Source: Elysia crispata
Lineage: Eukaryota; Mollusca; Gastropoda; Plakobranchidae
Direction: 5' to 3'
Length of the DNA: 64,000 bases
Assembly (NCBI GenBank): GCA_033675545.1
Contig: JAWDGP010006482.1
Coordinates: 88,501-152,500 of the forward strand
Part shown: piece by piece, positions 11,910-22,824 of the stretch
Numbering within the stretch: position 1 is the first letter of the stretch
Layout of the letters: every line of letters starts with the position of its first letter
Made by a program: the position numbers and the translations under genes
Notes under the pieces: generated by a model
Seen by the model: the letters and a program-made list of their open reading frames with translations, nothing else
Database searches by the model: none
What the model was told of the DNA's origin: nothing

Positions 11910-12670
11910 GAGATTAAAAAATGGAAGCCATGAAGTTAAAATCTGAGTTCATTACAATTTTTTAAAAACACTTATCGCTTTGAAAATTTTCGAGCATCTT
12001 TTATGATAATTATGTCAAATCATAATTACAAAGTTGTCGTTTAAAAAATTTACAAACAATGTATGATAGAGAGGAAAATAAAGAGGATACAATTGGTCAT
12101 GAATACCACTATCTGAGAAATAAGAAATAAAAGTTTCAATGGAAAAAGCAAAAACTATGAAACTGATAAGATTCTTGTACATGAGTATAACAAAAGTTTA
12201 ACAAAAATATGACAAAAGATACAGTCGGGGTTTTGGAATATCTCCCACATGCACGCACATCAAATATATAAACACAATGACTGAAAATACGGAGTGGAGT
12301 AAAATAATAATTGAGACAAAAGCTCAGAACTGAATCTTAGAAGAATCCATTTCATTTAATATCTTAACCAGTCATGCTCCTGATACTTGTCCCAAATGAC
12401 CCTTCCTAAATATTGCTCTAAACAGATTAAGTCACAATGCCGGAATATGCGATATACGCGAAATTCACAACCGCTATGAACATTACTATTTCTAATTATG
12501 GCTAGGTAATCGCAAACTACTTCACAAAACACACGGCGGTTTTATCGGCGGTTCGAGATAGTGAATTCTTTGAAGTAAATATCCGCATAAAAATGCAGTA
12601 AAATGATTACGATTACTAAATTTAAAGCTTGCTATAGCGTTTCACAAACAAAAACAATGATTTTCAGAAT
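11910..12670. other. AT-rich intergenic DNA, nothing recognised
   Basis: No repeat array, exon signal or RNA gene is visible here. Confidence 0.5.
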
Positions 12671-12812
12671 ATAGTAATGACCAAAACCAAACATGGCTGT
12701 TTTCGATTCCGACTAAAAAATAATGGAAGAAGGAAGAATGTTAGGAAAGTGTCACTGGAGCCAATTTGGATAGATAGGCATAATAACAAAAGCAAAGCGA
12801 AAACGCGGTATG

Positions 12813-12814
<2 letters not shown>

Positions 12815-12882
<68 letters not shown>

Positions 12883-12985
12883 AAGATAAACAGAGAGAGC
12901 GTAAGAGAGTGAGACAGAGAGAGAGACAGGCAGACAGAGTCAGAATCGTAGAGACAGAGACAGACAGAACTGCAGACAGTCAAGC
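12815..12985. repeat. (GA)n microsatellite with degenerate purine tail
   Basis: About 64 bp of pure GA, then about 100 bp of GA/CAGA-rich sequence. The RERERE and SLSLSL frames across it, including a 150-codon minus frame, are artefacts. Confidence 0.95.
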
Positions 12986-13639
12986 TGAGAGAGCGTACAG
13001 GCGTGGTTTCATATGTCTTGATATTATTGGTTGAAAACGAGATTTTATCAACACTCTTTTTACCTATCAAAATATGACGCAGAGAGTGTAGTTTTGCTGC
13101 GGTTTCGATCAAGATTAAAAGAGACGAGTTTAGATACAAAACCATCATATAAAGATGCATAAGCAAGTCAAGAAGGAGCATCAATACAGGCATAAGTTAA
13201 GTGATTTCCGAACCAAAATTTAGTAATTAAACTTCATCAACCGCAAACATATGGAATAGTGTATCATGGTGCAGAAAAAATGTCTGCCACTCCTTGGCTA
13301 GTAACGACTAATAGATTAAGCGTACAAGCGCAGTATATACAAAGTGGTGATACGATTCCAAACCTGCCGTCACTTATAAAGGCATAAGTCAGACTTAATG
13401 TAAGCGAGTTGTTTTCCGTAAGCTTTCATAGAATCAGAAAAATCCCCAAACAAATAAACTGTACACTCTTGGTTCCAGTGTAAAGCCTAACGATCTAATT
13501 TTGTTAACTTCCCTCTCCATTTCAAATACTCAAGTAACACTGAGCTGTGTTTTACGCTAGGCAGAGAGGAAATGATCAAGTGAGACCTCAAGTAACGCAC
13601 TACCAACGATAGAAAACAAACCTATAATTAGCTGTTACT

Positions 13640-13730
13640 ATGGAAAAACTGCTATACCAAATCGTAAATAAAAACATTGCACTTCTACCCCAAGAACAGC
13701 CCTATAGGACGGTGATAGAACAAAGCAGAG
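13640..13730 (+). CDS. Possible short first exon, unknown protein
   Basis: ATG at 13640 opens 30 codons (MEKLLYQIVNKNIALLPQEQ...) followed by a strong donor, AGAG|GTGAGC, at 13731, with a T15 tract just inside the intron. A good acceptor (CCTCCATCCGCAG|) at about 13,919 would join in phase but gives a stop after four codons. In the duplicated copy near 43,899 the matching acceptor opens about 40 codons (CVFGERPKIFW...). Either could be remnant or regulatory. No family recognised. Confidence 0.22.
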
Positions 13731-15599
13731 GTGAGCGAATTTTTTTTTTTTTTTGTAATAATACCAAACATTCTGATTCCTTTGTATATGAACAGAAATT
13801 GAAGAACCATGACAGATTTCAACAATATTTTCCTATAATGAAAACATTCTCAAGCAGGATCAAAACAGGATATGACAAAAATTAAACTTTAGTTTCCTGG
13901 ATTTTCCTCCATCCGCAGAATGTGTTCACTGAAGAACCAAAGGAATTCTGAACCCACACATCAAGATGTCGAAAGTAAATCTCGGGATTTTTCCCGGTTT
14001 TTGTGAGAAACAGGAAACCATTACAAACAACAAAGATAAAGACGTTAGAGAATCGCTACAAATTCAAATCAAGATAAATTTAGAAACATAGTAAACAGGA
14101 AAACATTTTGAAAGCGGAAGGTAACCGCATAAAAAAGATGTGATTCAAAAACTGCCCGCTTTAACTGACAAAACAAAGGCTTTGTACGAGGAAACTAATT
14201 TAATAAGCAGCAGCCCTTGAAATGAAGTCACATCTAGAAATGTAAGCAACAATGTGAAACTGAAGCAAACTGAGCAGTTTGTTTCCTCAAAATCTGTTCC
14301 AAATCCTCGAAGAAAAAGTTTTGACACAAACTGATATGTACATAAGCGATAATATTGTGTAGTATCCCTATATCTAATCAAGCTTTGTAAATAAAATATT
14401 TCTTAATTTAGCTCATAATTTAAAAAAGCATCTGCTCAGATTCACCATTGTACTAGCATGAGGTTAAGTGCAGGTTAGTAACATGCTGTTAGAATACAGA
14501 GACGGAAAAAGAAGCATGCATCATGCATTATGGGGAAGAATGCAATACCAGTCCAATCGTGAGACTTAAGATGCACATTTAAGCCTTGACAGTAGGCAAT
14601 GATCCATTGAACAGACAAAAAAGTCTATAAGGCAATATTGAACGTTGGATTTATTAATCTTTTAAAAGTTAAATTCGACAGATATTAATCTACAATTTTG
14701 AGAACGATGATTGAGCAATATGGTTCCTCTCATTGCATTCTTTATGTGACTTATTCAATAACTGCACTTGCAGTGCAATTTTACATCATTATTGGAAACT
14801 TCACTAAAATTCCATCGGACAGAAATGTGTTCAACTTAAGAAACAAACATATGCAGCATTTATAAATTCCATTTCAAGTGGATCGAAAATTGATAACCTG
14901 ACAAACAGAGAATCACTTCTCGTCATTATACCAATCTCCCCTCTTGCTCTCCACCACGTCCCATCCCCACTCCGACCTCCTCCAAAAAAATAAATAAATG
15001 AAAATCTATAAATGACGCATAAATTGCTTCAAGATTGTCAAAAGTGGTAAACTACGAGTATTTCATATTCCTACCATTTCCTGTTAGGAAACGAATAATA
15101 CTCGCATGAGTATCAAGGATTTATGTAACATCTTTCCTCCTCAGAACTTAAAAAGGCTTAAGTCAACGCTTAAATAATTCTGACCTTTTGTCTCAATGTA
15201 GGATGTAATGATTACGTAAAAGATGCATGATTCGAGAGAGACTTAAAGCAGCTACCGCAGAATCTCAAACTAGCCCAGTCAGGTTGTACATACAACAGGT
15301 GAGCTCTCAAAACTCTCCTAAGGGTAGTATCACAATGCATTGGCCATTAACAATAATATCACATGGCCAAAAGAGCAAGCTAAAGCTGTTAACTCTTCAC
15401 ATCTTTCAAGGGTAGGGGATAGGAAATTGGGTTTCAACTGATTCAGTTTTAGAGTTAGCCCATTCAAAGACAAATGATCTTTAACTGTTTGAGCATCCAT
15501 CAGATACAATTTAAACAGACCAATGTCTTTCAAACGATGCCTTGATAATAGATAACATTGCAAGTCTTACTTTTAAGCTAAAGCTGATGATTAATCACA

Positions 15600-16190
15600 C
15601 ATTTGATTTGGTTGATATGCCAGTGGCAGTTAGCAAACATCATTTTACTCTCAGCTCTCTCTCCCTCTCTGTGGCACCCAAGACAGGATCATCAACATGG
15701 TCATGAGGATAAATCTTAGAGCAGAGGGCCAAAAGACGAATAAGGGATGAGAAAGCTGATAAAATAAATTCTGACTTTGATGTCTTAAAAGTATGGTCAG
15801 AATGTAGAAAACATAGTTTATAAGTAGAATATATCTATAGCTGAGAATAATGATTTCGATTACTAATGTAGCAGACTTGTTCATACCTGTGTATATTTTT
15901 ACGACGCATTTGATATCTTCAACATTTCACATAGTTGTCTTTAAAAAATTACTGAGGCCTTAAAAAAAGTATATATTGTGTTTAAAATTATGTAAACTAT
16001 TTAGCCACAACTTAGCCTTGCGAATCAACTCAAGGAAACTTCCCTTACACATTAAAGATTTTAAATATGTTCCCAGGACCCGTCAGCATGTCTCTCTAAA
16101 CCTCTAACTCCAGATATCTCTCTTAAAATGTTGGGGATCTCTTTCAAGGCTCACTGTTGTCAGTTGTATTCAGCATATCGAGAGGGGGCT
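15600..16190 (-). pseudogene. Decayed exons of the duplicated cassette (block 1 copy)
   Basis: Two exon relics on the minus strand. The segment at about 16,055-16,190 matches the second exon of the 49-kb gene (intact version 49,268-49,402), but has stops and indels and no good donor. The segment at about 15,605-15,745 matches the LPLAYQP exon (GGCATATCAACC is conserved), with the frame broken by TGA and TAA. The intron between them also aligns (AGCTGAGAATAATGATTT at 15,840 and 49,067). Confidence 0.6.
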
Positions 16191-16304
16191 ATAAAGAGAG
16201 CGGTCGACAGGGAGATATTATATTATACATATATAAGCTTGATAGATAGAAAGCAAGAGAGAGAGTGAAAGAAAGAGCAAGAGAAAGATCGTAAGAGACA
16301 GTGA

Positions 16305-16309
<5 letters not shown>

Positions 16310-16376
<67 letters not shown>
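16310..16376. repeat. (GA)n microsatellite, paralogous to those at 46.8 and 48.2 kb
   Basis: About 65 bp of pure GA with degenerate GA flanks (16,250-16,410). It occupies the same place beside the duplicated exon as the arrays near 46.8 and 48.24-48.42 kb. Confidence 0.95.
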
Positions 16377-16398
<22 letters not shown>

Positions 16399-16508
16399 CA
16401 GAGAGACAGAGCAACTGATAAAAAAGAGAGATTCACACACATATACATTTATACAGTGCATGTTTAAGCGTCAGAAAGAAAAGGGAAGAGAGAGAAAGAG
16501 AGAGAGAG

Positions 16509-16509
16509 A

Positions 16510-16581
<72 letters not shown>
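16509..16581. repeat. (ATT)n microsatellite
   Basis: About 24 uninterrupted ATT units directly following GA-rich sequence. Confidence 0.95.
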
Positions 16582-16926
16582 CATTATTCGCTCTCGAGTG
16601 GCTGGCTGCAGTTTTTCTAACGATCTTTTCAGTGATATAAGTTTTTAAAGGGCGAAACGATATAAGTCATCTAAAATCGTAATATATTGTTCTCCTACGT
16701 TAAAAATTTGTTGGGGTTTAGGTCGTATTTTTAAGAAAACATGTGAAAGAAACAACACCAAAAAAACGGAAAGTGATGGCAACTTTTTTGTTGGTTTCTA
16801 ATATCAAGTAAACATTTAATTCTTCACTTTTAGTAACTTTACGTCTCCAGAGTTAAAACTACTTAAGTTGTTGTAACGGGATTATCGAACTTGCACTTAG
16901 TGAAATGTGTTTAAAATATTTTTGAC

Positions 16927-16928
<2 letters not shown>

Positions 16929-16977
<49 letters not shown>
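16929..16977. repeat. (TA)n microsatellite
   Basis: About 48 bp of alternating TA. Confidence 0.95.
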
Positions 16978-16979
<2 letters not shown>

Positions 16980-17039
16980 TATATAATTAAACAACAACAA
17001 AAAACATCCACAAAACTATTTTTTTCTTTTTTTATGCGA

Positions 17040-17235
17040 TAAGTATCGAGCGACTTGACAGATGGAGCATTCTGCAGCTTATGGGCTTCAACAACTGCCC
17101 TTAGAAAGCAAAACTTAACATTTGGAGGACACTGCTGGAATTTGAGTACTGAAAAAAAATAAGAGCTAAATCAATATGAAAAAAATGCTCCACAATCATG
17201 GCTCTGTGTACTATCAAATTTTCTTTTTCAGAGAG
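17040..17235 (+). repeat. Dispersed repeat beside GA array, left copy
   Basis: Between about 17,110 and 17,232 this matches the reverse complement of 34,555-34,680: AGAAAGCAAAACTTAACATT, CTGGAATT, ATGCTCCACAATCATGG and ATCAAATTT are shared in order. In both copies the match ends exactly where purine repeats begin, which suggests the GA tract belongs to the element. Similarity extends more weakly to about 17,060. Confidence 0.8.
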
Positions 17236-18781
17236 AGATACAGAGAGGACAGAGAGAGAGAGATGCAGAGAGGACAGAGAGAGTTACAGAGAGGACAGAG
17301 AGAGTTACAGAGAGGACAGAGAGAGTTACAGAGAGGACAGAGAGAGTTACAGAGAGGACAGAGAGAGAGAGAGAGAGATGCAGAGAGGACAGAGACAGAG
17401 ATACAGAGAGGACAGAGAGAGAGATACAGAGAGGACAGCGAGAGATGCAGAGAGGGCAGAGACAGAGATACAGAGAGGACAGCGAGAGATGCAGAGAGGG
17501 CAGAGAGAGAGATACAGAGAGGGCAGAGACAGAGATACAGAGAGGGCAGAGACAGAGATACAGAGAGGGCAGAGACAGAGATACAGAGAGGGCAGAGAGA
17601 GATACAGAGAGGGCAGAGACAGAGATACAGAGAGGGCAGAGAGAGATGCAGAGAGGGCAGAGAGAGATACAGAGAGGGCAGAGACAGAGATACAGAGAGG
17701 GCAGAGAGAGATACAGAGAGGGCAGAGAGAGATGCAGAGAGGGCAGACACAGAGATACAGAGAGGACAGCGAGAGATGCAGAGAGGACAGAGAGAGTTAC
17801 AGAGAGGACAGAGAGAGTTACAGAGAGGACAGAGAGAGTTACAGAGAGGACAGCGAGAGTTACAGAGAGGACAGAGAGAGTTACAGAGAGGACAGAGAGA
17901 GATACAGAGAGGACAGAGAGAGTTACAGAGAGGACAGAGAGAGTTACAGAGAGGACAGAGAGAGTTACAGAGAGGACAGAGAGAGAGAGAGAGATATTAA
18001 GAGACAGACAAAGAGATACAGAGAGGACAGAGATGGAGATACAGAGACGACAGAGAGAGATACAGAAAGGAAAGAGACATAGAGAGATATATACAGAGAG
18101 GACAGAGAGAGATGCAGAGAGGACAGAAAGAGAGAGAGATACAGAGAGACAGACAAAGAAATACATAGAGGACAGAGAGAGTTACAGAGAGGACAGAGAG
18201 AGTTACAGAGAGGACAGAGAGAGATACAGAGAGGACAGAGAGAGTTACAGAGAGGACAGAGAGAGTTACAGAGAGGACAGAGAGAGTTACAGAGAGGACA
18301 GAGAGAGAGAGAGATATTAAGAGACAGACAAAGAGATACAGAGAGGACAGAGATGGAGATACAGAGACGACAGAGAGAGATACAGAAAGGAAAGAGACAT
18401 AGAGAGATATATACAGAGAGGACAGAGAGAGATGCAGAGAGGACAGAAAGAGAGAGAGATACAGAGAGACAGACAAAGAAATACATAGAGGACTGAGAGA
18501 GAGATACACAGAGACAGACAAAGAAATACATAGAGGACAGAGAGAGAGAGAGATACGAAGAGGGAAGAGACATGGAGAAGACAAAGAGAGAGAGAGATAC
18601 AGAGAGGACAGAGAGAGATACAGAGAAGACAGAGAGAGAGATACAGATAGGACACAGAGAGAAATACATACAGGACACAGATAGTGATACAGAGAGGACA
18701 GAGAGAGAAACAGAGAGAACAGAGAGAGAGAGAGAGAGAGATACAGAGAGATGCAGAGAGGACACAGAGAGAGAGACACAC

Positions 18782-18864
<83 letters not shown>

Positions 18865-19284
18865 AAAGAGAAAGAAAGACAGAGAGAGATTCAGAGAGAG
18901 ACAGAAATACAGATAGAGAAAATAAGATACATAGACGCCAGAGAGGACAGAGAGAGATACGGAGAGGACAAAGAGAAAGAAAGACATAGAGAGATACAGA
19001 AAGAACAGAGAGAGACAGAAATACAGATAGAGAAAATAAGATACATAGAGGACAGAGAGATACGGAGAGATAGAGAGATACAGAGAGGACAGAGAAATAC
19101 AGAGAGAGAGATACAGACAGGATACAGAGAGGACAGAGGTAGATACATAGAAGATAGAGAGAGACACAGATAGGACAGAGATACAGAGAAGACAGAGAGA
19201 GAGACATACAGAGAGGACGGAGAGAGAGAGATAAAGAGAGGACAAACAGAGACGACACAGAAAGAGATACAGAGATACAAAGAC

Positions 19285-19322
<38 letters not shown>

Positions 19323-19510
19323 CAGAGAGGACAGAAAGAGATACAGAGAGGATGGAGAGATACAGAGAGGACAGAGAGAGATACAAAGAGGACAGAGAGA
19401 GATATAGAGAGGACAGAGAGAGATACAGAGAAGACAAAGAGAGAGAGATATATACAGAGAGGACAGAGAGAGAGAGAGAGATTTGCAGAGAGAACAAAGA
19501 GAGAGCGAGA
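17229..19510. repeat. 2.3-kb purine minisatellite (21-bp GA-rich unit with higher-order duplication)
   Basis: The unit GTTACAGAGAGGACAGAGAG(A) of 21 bp, plus variants with GATACAGAGAGG, fills the region. It contains (TA)n at 18,786-18,822 and pure GA at 18,823-18,860 and 19,291-19,320. Being 21 bp (seven codons), it keeps frames open on both strands for up to 521 codons, giving Arg/Glu-rich or Leu/Ser-rich artefacts and not genes. A stretch of at least 180 bp starting at GATATTAAGAGACAGAC (17,993) recurs at 18,313 with no difference I can see until about 18,494: a recent 320-bp duplication. Confidence 0.95.
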
Positions 19511-19609
19511 GCATAATTATACAATGACAATGAATATATATATTTATATATATATATATATATATAGTAGTCACTTGGAATTGGAGATATAACGAAAAAA
19601 AGAATAAAC

Positions 19610-22600
19610 CGGCGGCCATATTGAAATTATGCTATTTATAGAGATTACAAAATTAGCATTAACCGGCGGCCATATTGAAATTATTCTAATTTTAGACATT
19701 GCAAAAATAAATTAAACGGCGGCCATATTGGAATTATTCTATTTTTAGATATAGAAAAAACGAAATTAACCGGCGGCCATATTGGAATTATACTTATTAT
19801 AGAGATTGCTAATTTGGAATTAACCGGCGGCCATATTGGAATTATGCTTATTATAGAGATTGCCAAAATAGAATTAACCGGCGGCCATATTGGAATTGTT
19901 ATTACTATAGAGAATGCCAAAATAGAATAAACCGGCGGCCATATTGGAATTATGGTAATCATGGAGATTAGCAAATTAGCATTAACCGGCGGCCATATTG
20001 GAATTATGCTTATTTTAGAGATTGCCAAAATAAAATTAAACGGCGGCCATATTGGAATTATGCTTTTCAAGATATCGAAAAAAAATAAAGAGATTGCCGA
20101 AATAGAATTAACCGGCGGCCATATTGGAATTATGCTTATTATAGAGACTACTAATTTGGAATTAAACGGCGGCCATATTGGAATTTTGCTGATTTTAGAT
20201 ATAGAAAAAAAAATTTCCCGGCGGCCATATTGGAAATATGCTATTTATAGAGGTTTGCCAAATTAGCATTTTAGCGGCAGCCAAATTGGAGTTATGCTAT
20301 TTATAGTTATTACAAAATTAGTATTAACCGGAGGACATATTGGAATTATGCTGATTATAAAAATTTCGAAAATGGATTAACCGGCAACCTTATTGGAATT
20401 ATGCTAATTATAGAGATTGCCAAAACAGATATAACCGGCGACCATATTGAAATTATGTCATTTATAGAGATTGTCAAAATGAAATTAACTGGCGGCCATA
20501 TTGGAATTATGGTAATTAGGAAGATTAGAAATTAGCATTAACCGGCGGACATATTGAAATAATTCTAATTATAGAGATTGCCAAAATAAAATTAACCGGC
20601 GGCCATATTGAAATAATTCTAATTATAGAGATTGCCAAAAAAAAATAAAAAACCGGCGGCCATGTTGAAATAATTCTAATTCTAGAGATTACCAAAATAA
20701 AATTAACCGGCGGACATATTGAAATAATTCTAATTATAGAGATTACCAAAATAGAATTAACCGGCGGCCATATTGAAATTATGCCATTTATAGAGATTGA
20801 CTAAATAAAATTAACCAGCGGCCATATTGGAATTATGCTAATTATAGAGATTGCCAAAATACAATTAGCCGGCGTCATTATTGGAATTATGCTAATTATA
20901 GAGATTACCAAATTAGCATTAACCGGCGGCCATTTAAGATTATGCTATTTTTAGAGATGAAAAAAAAAATTTTCCCGGCGGACATATTGGTATTATGCTT
21001 TTTTTAGAGATTGACAAAAAAGTATTAACCGGCGTCCCTATTGAAAATAAGCTAATTATAGAGATTACCAAAATAGAATTAAAAGGCGGCCATATTGAAA
21101 ATTTACTAATTATAGAGATTACCAAATTAGCATCACCCGGCGGCCATATTGAAATTATGCTATTTTTAGAGATTGCCAAAATGAAAGTAACTGGCGGCCA
21201 TATTGGATTTATGCTATTTTTAGATATGGAAAAAAAATTTCCCGGCGGCCATATTTGAATTATGCTCATTATAGAGATAACTAAAATAGAATTAACCGGC
21301 GGCCATATTGGAATTATGATAATTATAGCGATTGCCAAATTGGAACTAACCGGCGGCCATATTGGAATTATGCTAATTATAGAGATTTCCAAATAAGAAT
21401 CAACTCGCAGGCATATTAAGATTATCCTAATTTTAGAGATAAAAAAAAATTTTCTTGGCGGCCATATTGGAATTATGCTATTTTTAGAGATTGCCAGAAA
21501 AGAATTAACCGGCCGCCATATTGGAATTATGCTAATTATAGAGATTACCAAAATAGAATTAACCGGCGTCCCTATTGGAATTATGATAATAGTAGAGATT
21601 GCCAAATTAGAATTAACCGGCGGCCATATTGAGATTATGCTACTTTTAGAGGTGAAAAAAAAATTTCCCGGCGGCCATATTGGATTTATGATATTTTTAG
21701 AGGTTCCTAAAATATAATAAACCAGTGAACATATTGGAATTATGCTAATTATAAAGATTACGAAATTAGCATTTCTCGGCGGCCATATTGAAATTATACT
21801 TTTTTAGAGATTACCAAATTAGCATTACCCGGCGGCCATATTGAAATTATGTTTTTTTTAGAGTACGAAAATAAAATTTTCTGCGGCCATATTGGAAAAA
21901 AAGCTTATTATAGAGATTGCCAAAATAGAATAAACCGCGGCCACATTCGAATAATTATGCTAATTATAGAGATTACCAAATTAGCATTAACCGGCGGCCA
22001 TATTGAAATAATGCTTATTATAAGATTGTTAATTTGGAATTATGCTATTATAGAGATTACCAAAATAGGAATATCCGGCGGCCATATTGAAATTTTAATA
22101 TTTATAGAGATTTCCAAATTAGCATTAACCGGCGGCCGTATTGAAATTATGCTTTTTATTGACATATAAAAAAAAATTTTCCCGCGGCCATATTGGATAA
22201 TTGTCCTATTTATAGAGAGTTGCGGAATTAGAATTAACCGGTGGCCATATTGGAATTATGCTAATTATAGAGATTTGTAAGTTTGGAATTAACCGGCGGC
22301 CATATTAAAATTATGCTATTTTTTGAGATTGCCAAAATAAAAAAAAAACCGGCGGCTATTATAGAATGATATTTGAGAGATGGAAAAAAAAATTCCCGGC
22401 GGCCATAATGAGATTATGCTAATTATAATTTATAGAGATTACCAAAATAGAAATAACCGGCGGCCATATTGGAATTATGCTTATTATAGAGATTGCCAAA
22501 TTAAAATTAAATGGCGGCCATATTGGAATTATGCTAATTTTAGAGATTGCCAAAAGAGAATTAACCGGCGCCATATTGGAATTATGCTAATTATAGACAT

Positions 22601-22815
22601 TGCCAAAATAGAATAATCGGCGGCCATATTGGAATTATGCTAATTATAGATTGCCAAAACAGAATTAACCCGCGGCGATATTGGAATTATGCTAATTATA
22701 GAGATTAACAAAATACAATTAATCCGCGGCCATATTGGAATTATGCTAATTATAGAGATTGCTAATTTGGAATTTACTGGCGGCCATATTGGAATTATGC
22801 TAATTATAGATTGCC
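19610..22815. repeat. 54-bp satellite array, left part (about 60 copies)
   Basis: The 54-bp unit begins ACCGGCGGCCATATTGGAAT, followed by ATGCTAATTATAGAGATTGC and CAAAATAGAATTA. Since 54 is 18 codons, one frame per strand is often open (GGHIGIMLIIEI on plus; PVNSILAISIISIIPIWP on minus), but frequent one-base indels break both, so coding is unlikely. Variant monomers with A8-9 and TTTCCC before the GGCGG core recur near 20,205, 20,965, 21,230, 21,440, 21,660, 22,170 and 22,385. The commonest spacing is about 210-220 bp (four monomers). Confidence 0.95.
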
Positions 22816-22824
22816 AAAACAGAA

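Larger units (their letters stand above)
13900..16420. repeat. Duplicated block 1, homologous to 43.7-46.9 kb
   Basis: Shared landmarks with the right-hand block: CGCAGAATGTGT (13,917 and 43,895); CACATCTAGAAATG (14,228 and 44,247); GTTAAGTGCAGGTTAG followed by AACATGCTGTTAG (14,463 and 44,491); ATTAATCTTTT (14,654 and 44,708); GGTTGATATGCCAGTGG (15,612 and 43,709); TGTTGTCAGTTGTAT (16,155 and 46,600). Order and orientation match over more than 2 kb, including intron-like sequence, so this is a DNA-level duplication about 30 kb apart. Identity is moderate and many small indels are visible, so it is old. A minus-strand 77-codon frame at 15,330-15,563 (...LMDAQTVKDHLSL...) has no counterpart I could find. 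Confidence 0.8.

Noticed and set aside
15227..15299. Plus-strand frame with strong donor CAACAG|GTGAGC (RLKAATAESQTSPVRLYIQQ)
   Set aside because: No acceptor gives an open upstream border: all frames from the nearest good AG (15,201) meet a stop. Left out as unsupported.
17176..19530. Long frames (up to 521 codons) rich in Arg/Glu or Leu/Ser
   Set aside because: They are the 21-bp and GA repeats read in several frames on both strands; none has a start context, domain or non-repetitive segment.
20940..21605. 221-codon minus frame and several plus frames (GGHIGIML type) in the 54-bp array
   Set aside because: Satellite translation. Neighbouring monomers shift frame by single-base indels, so no selection for coding is visible.
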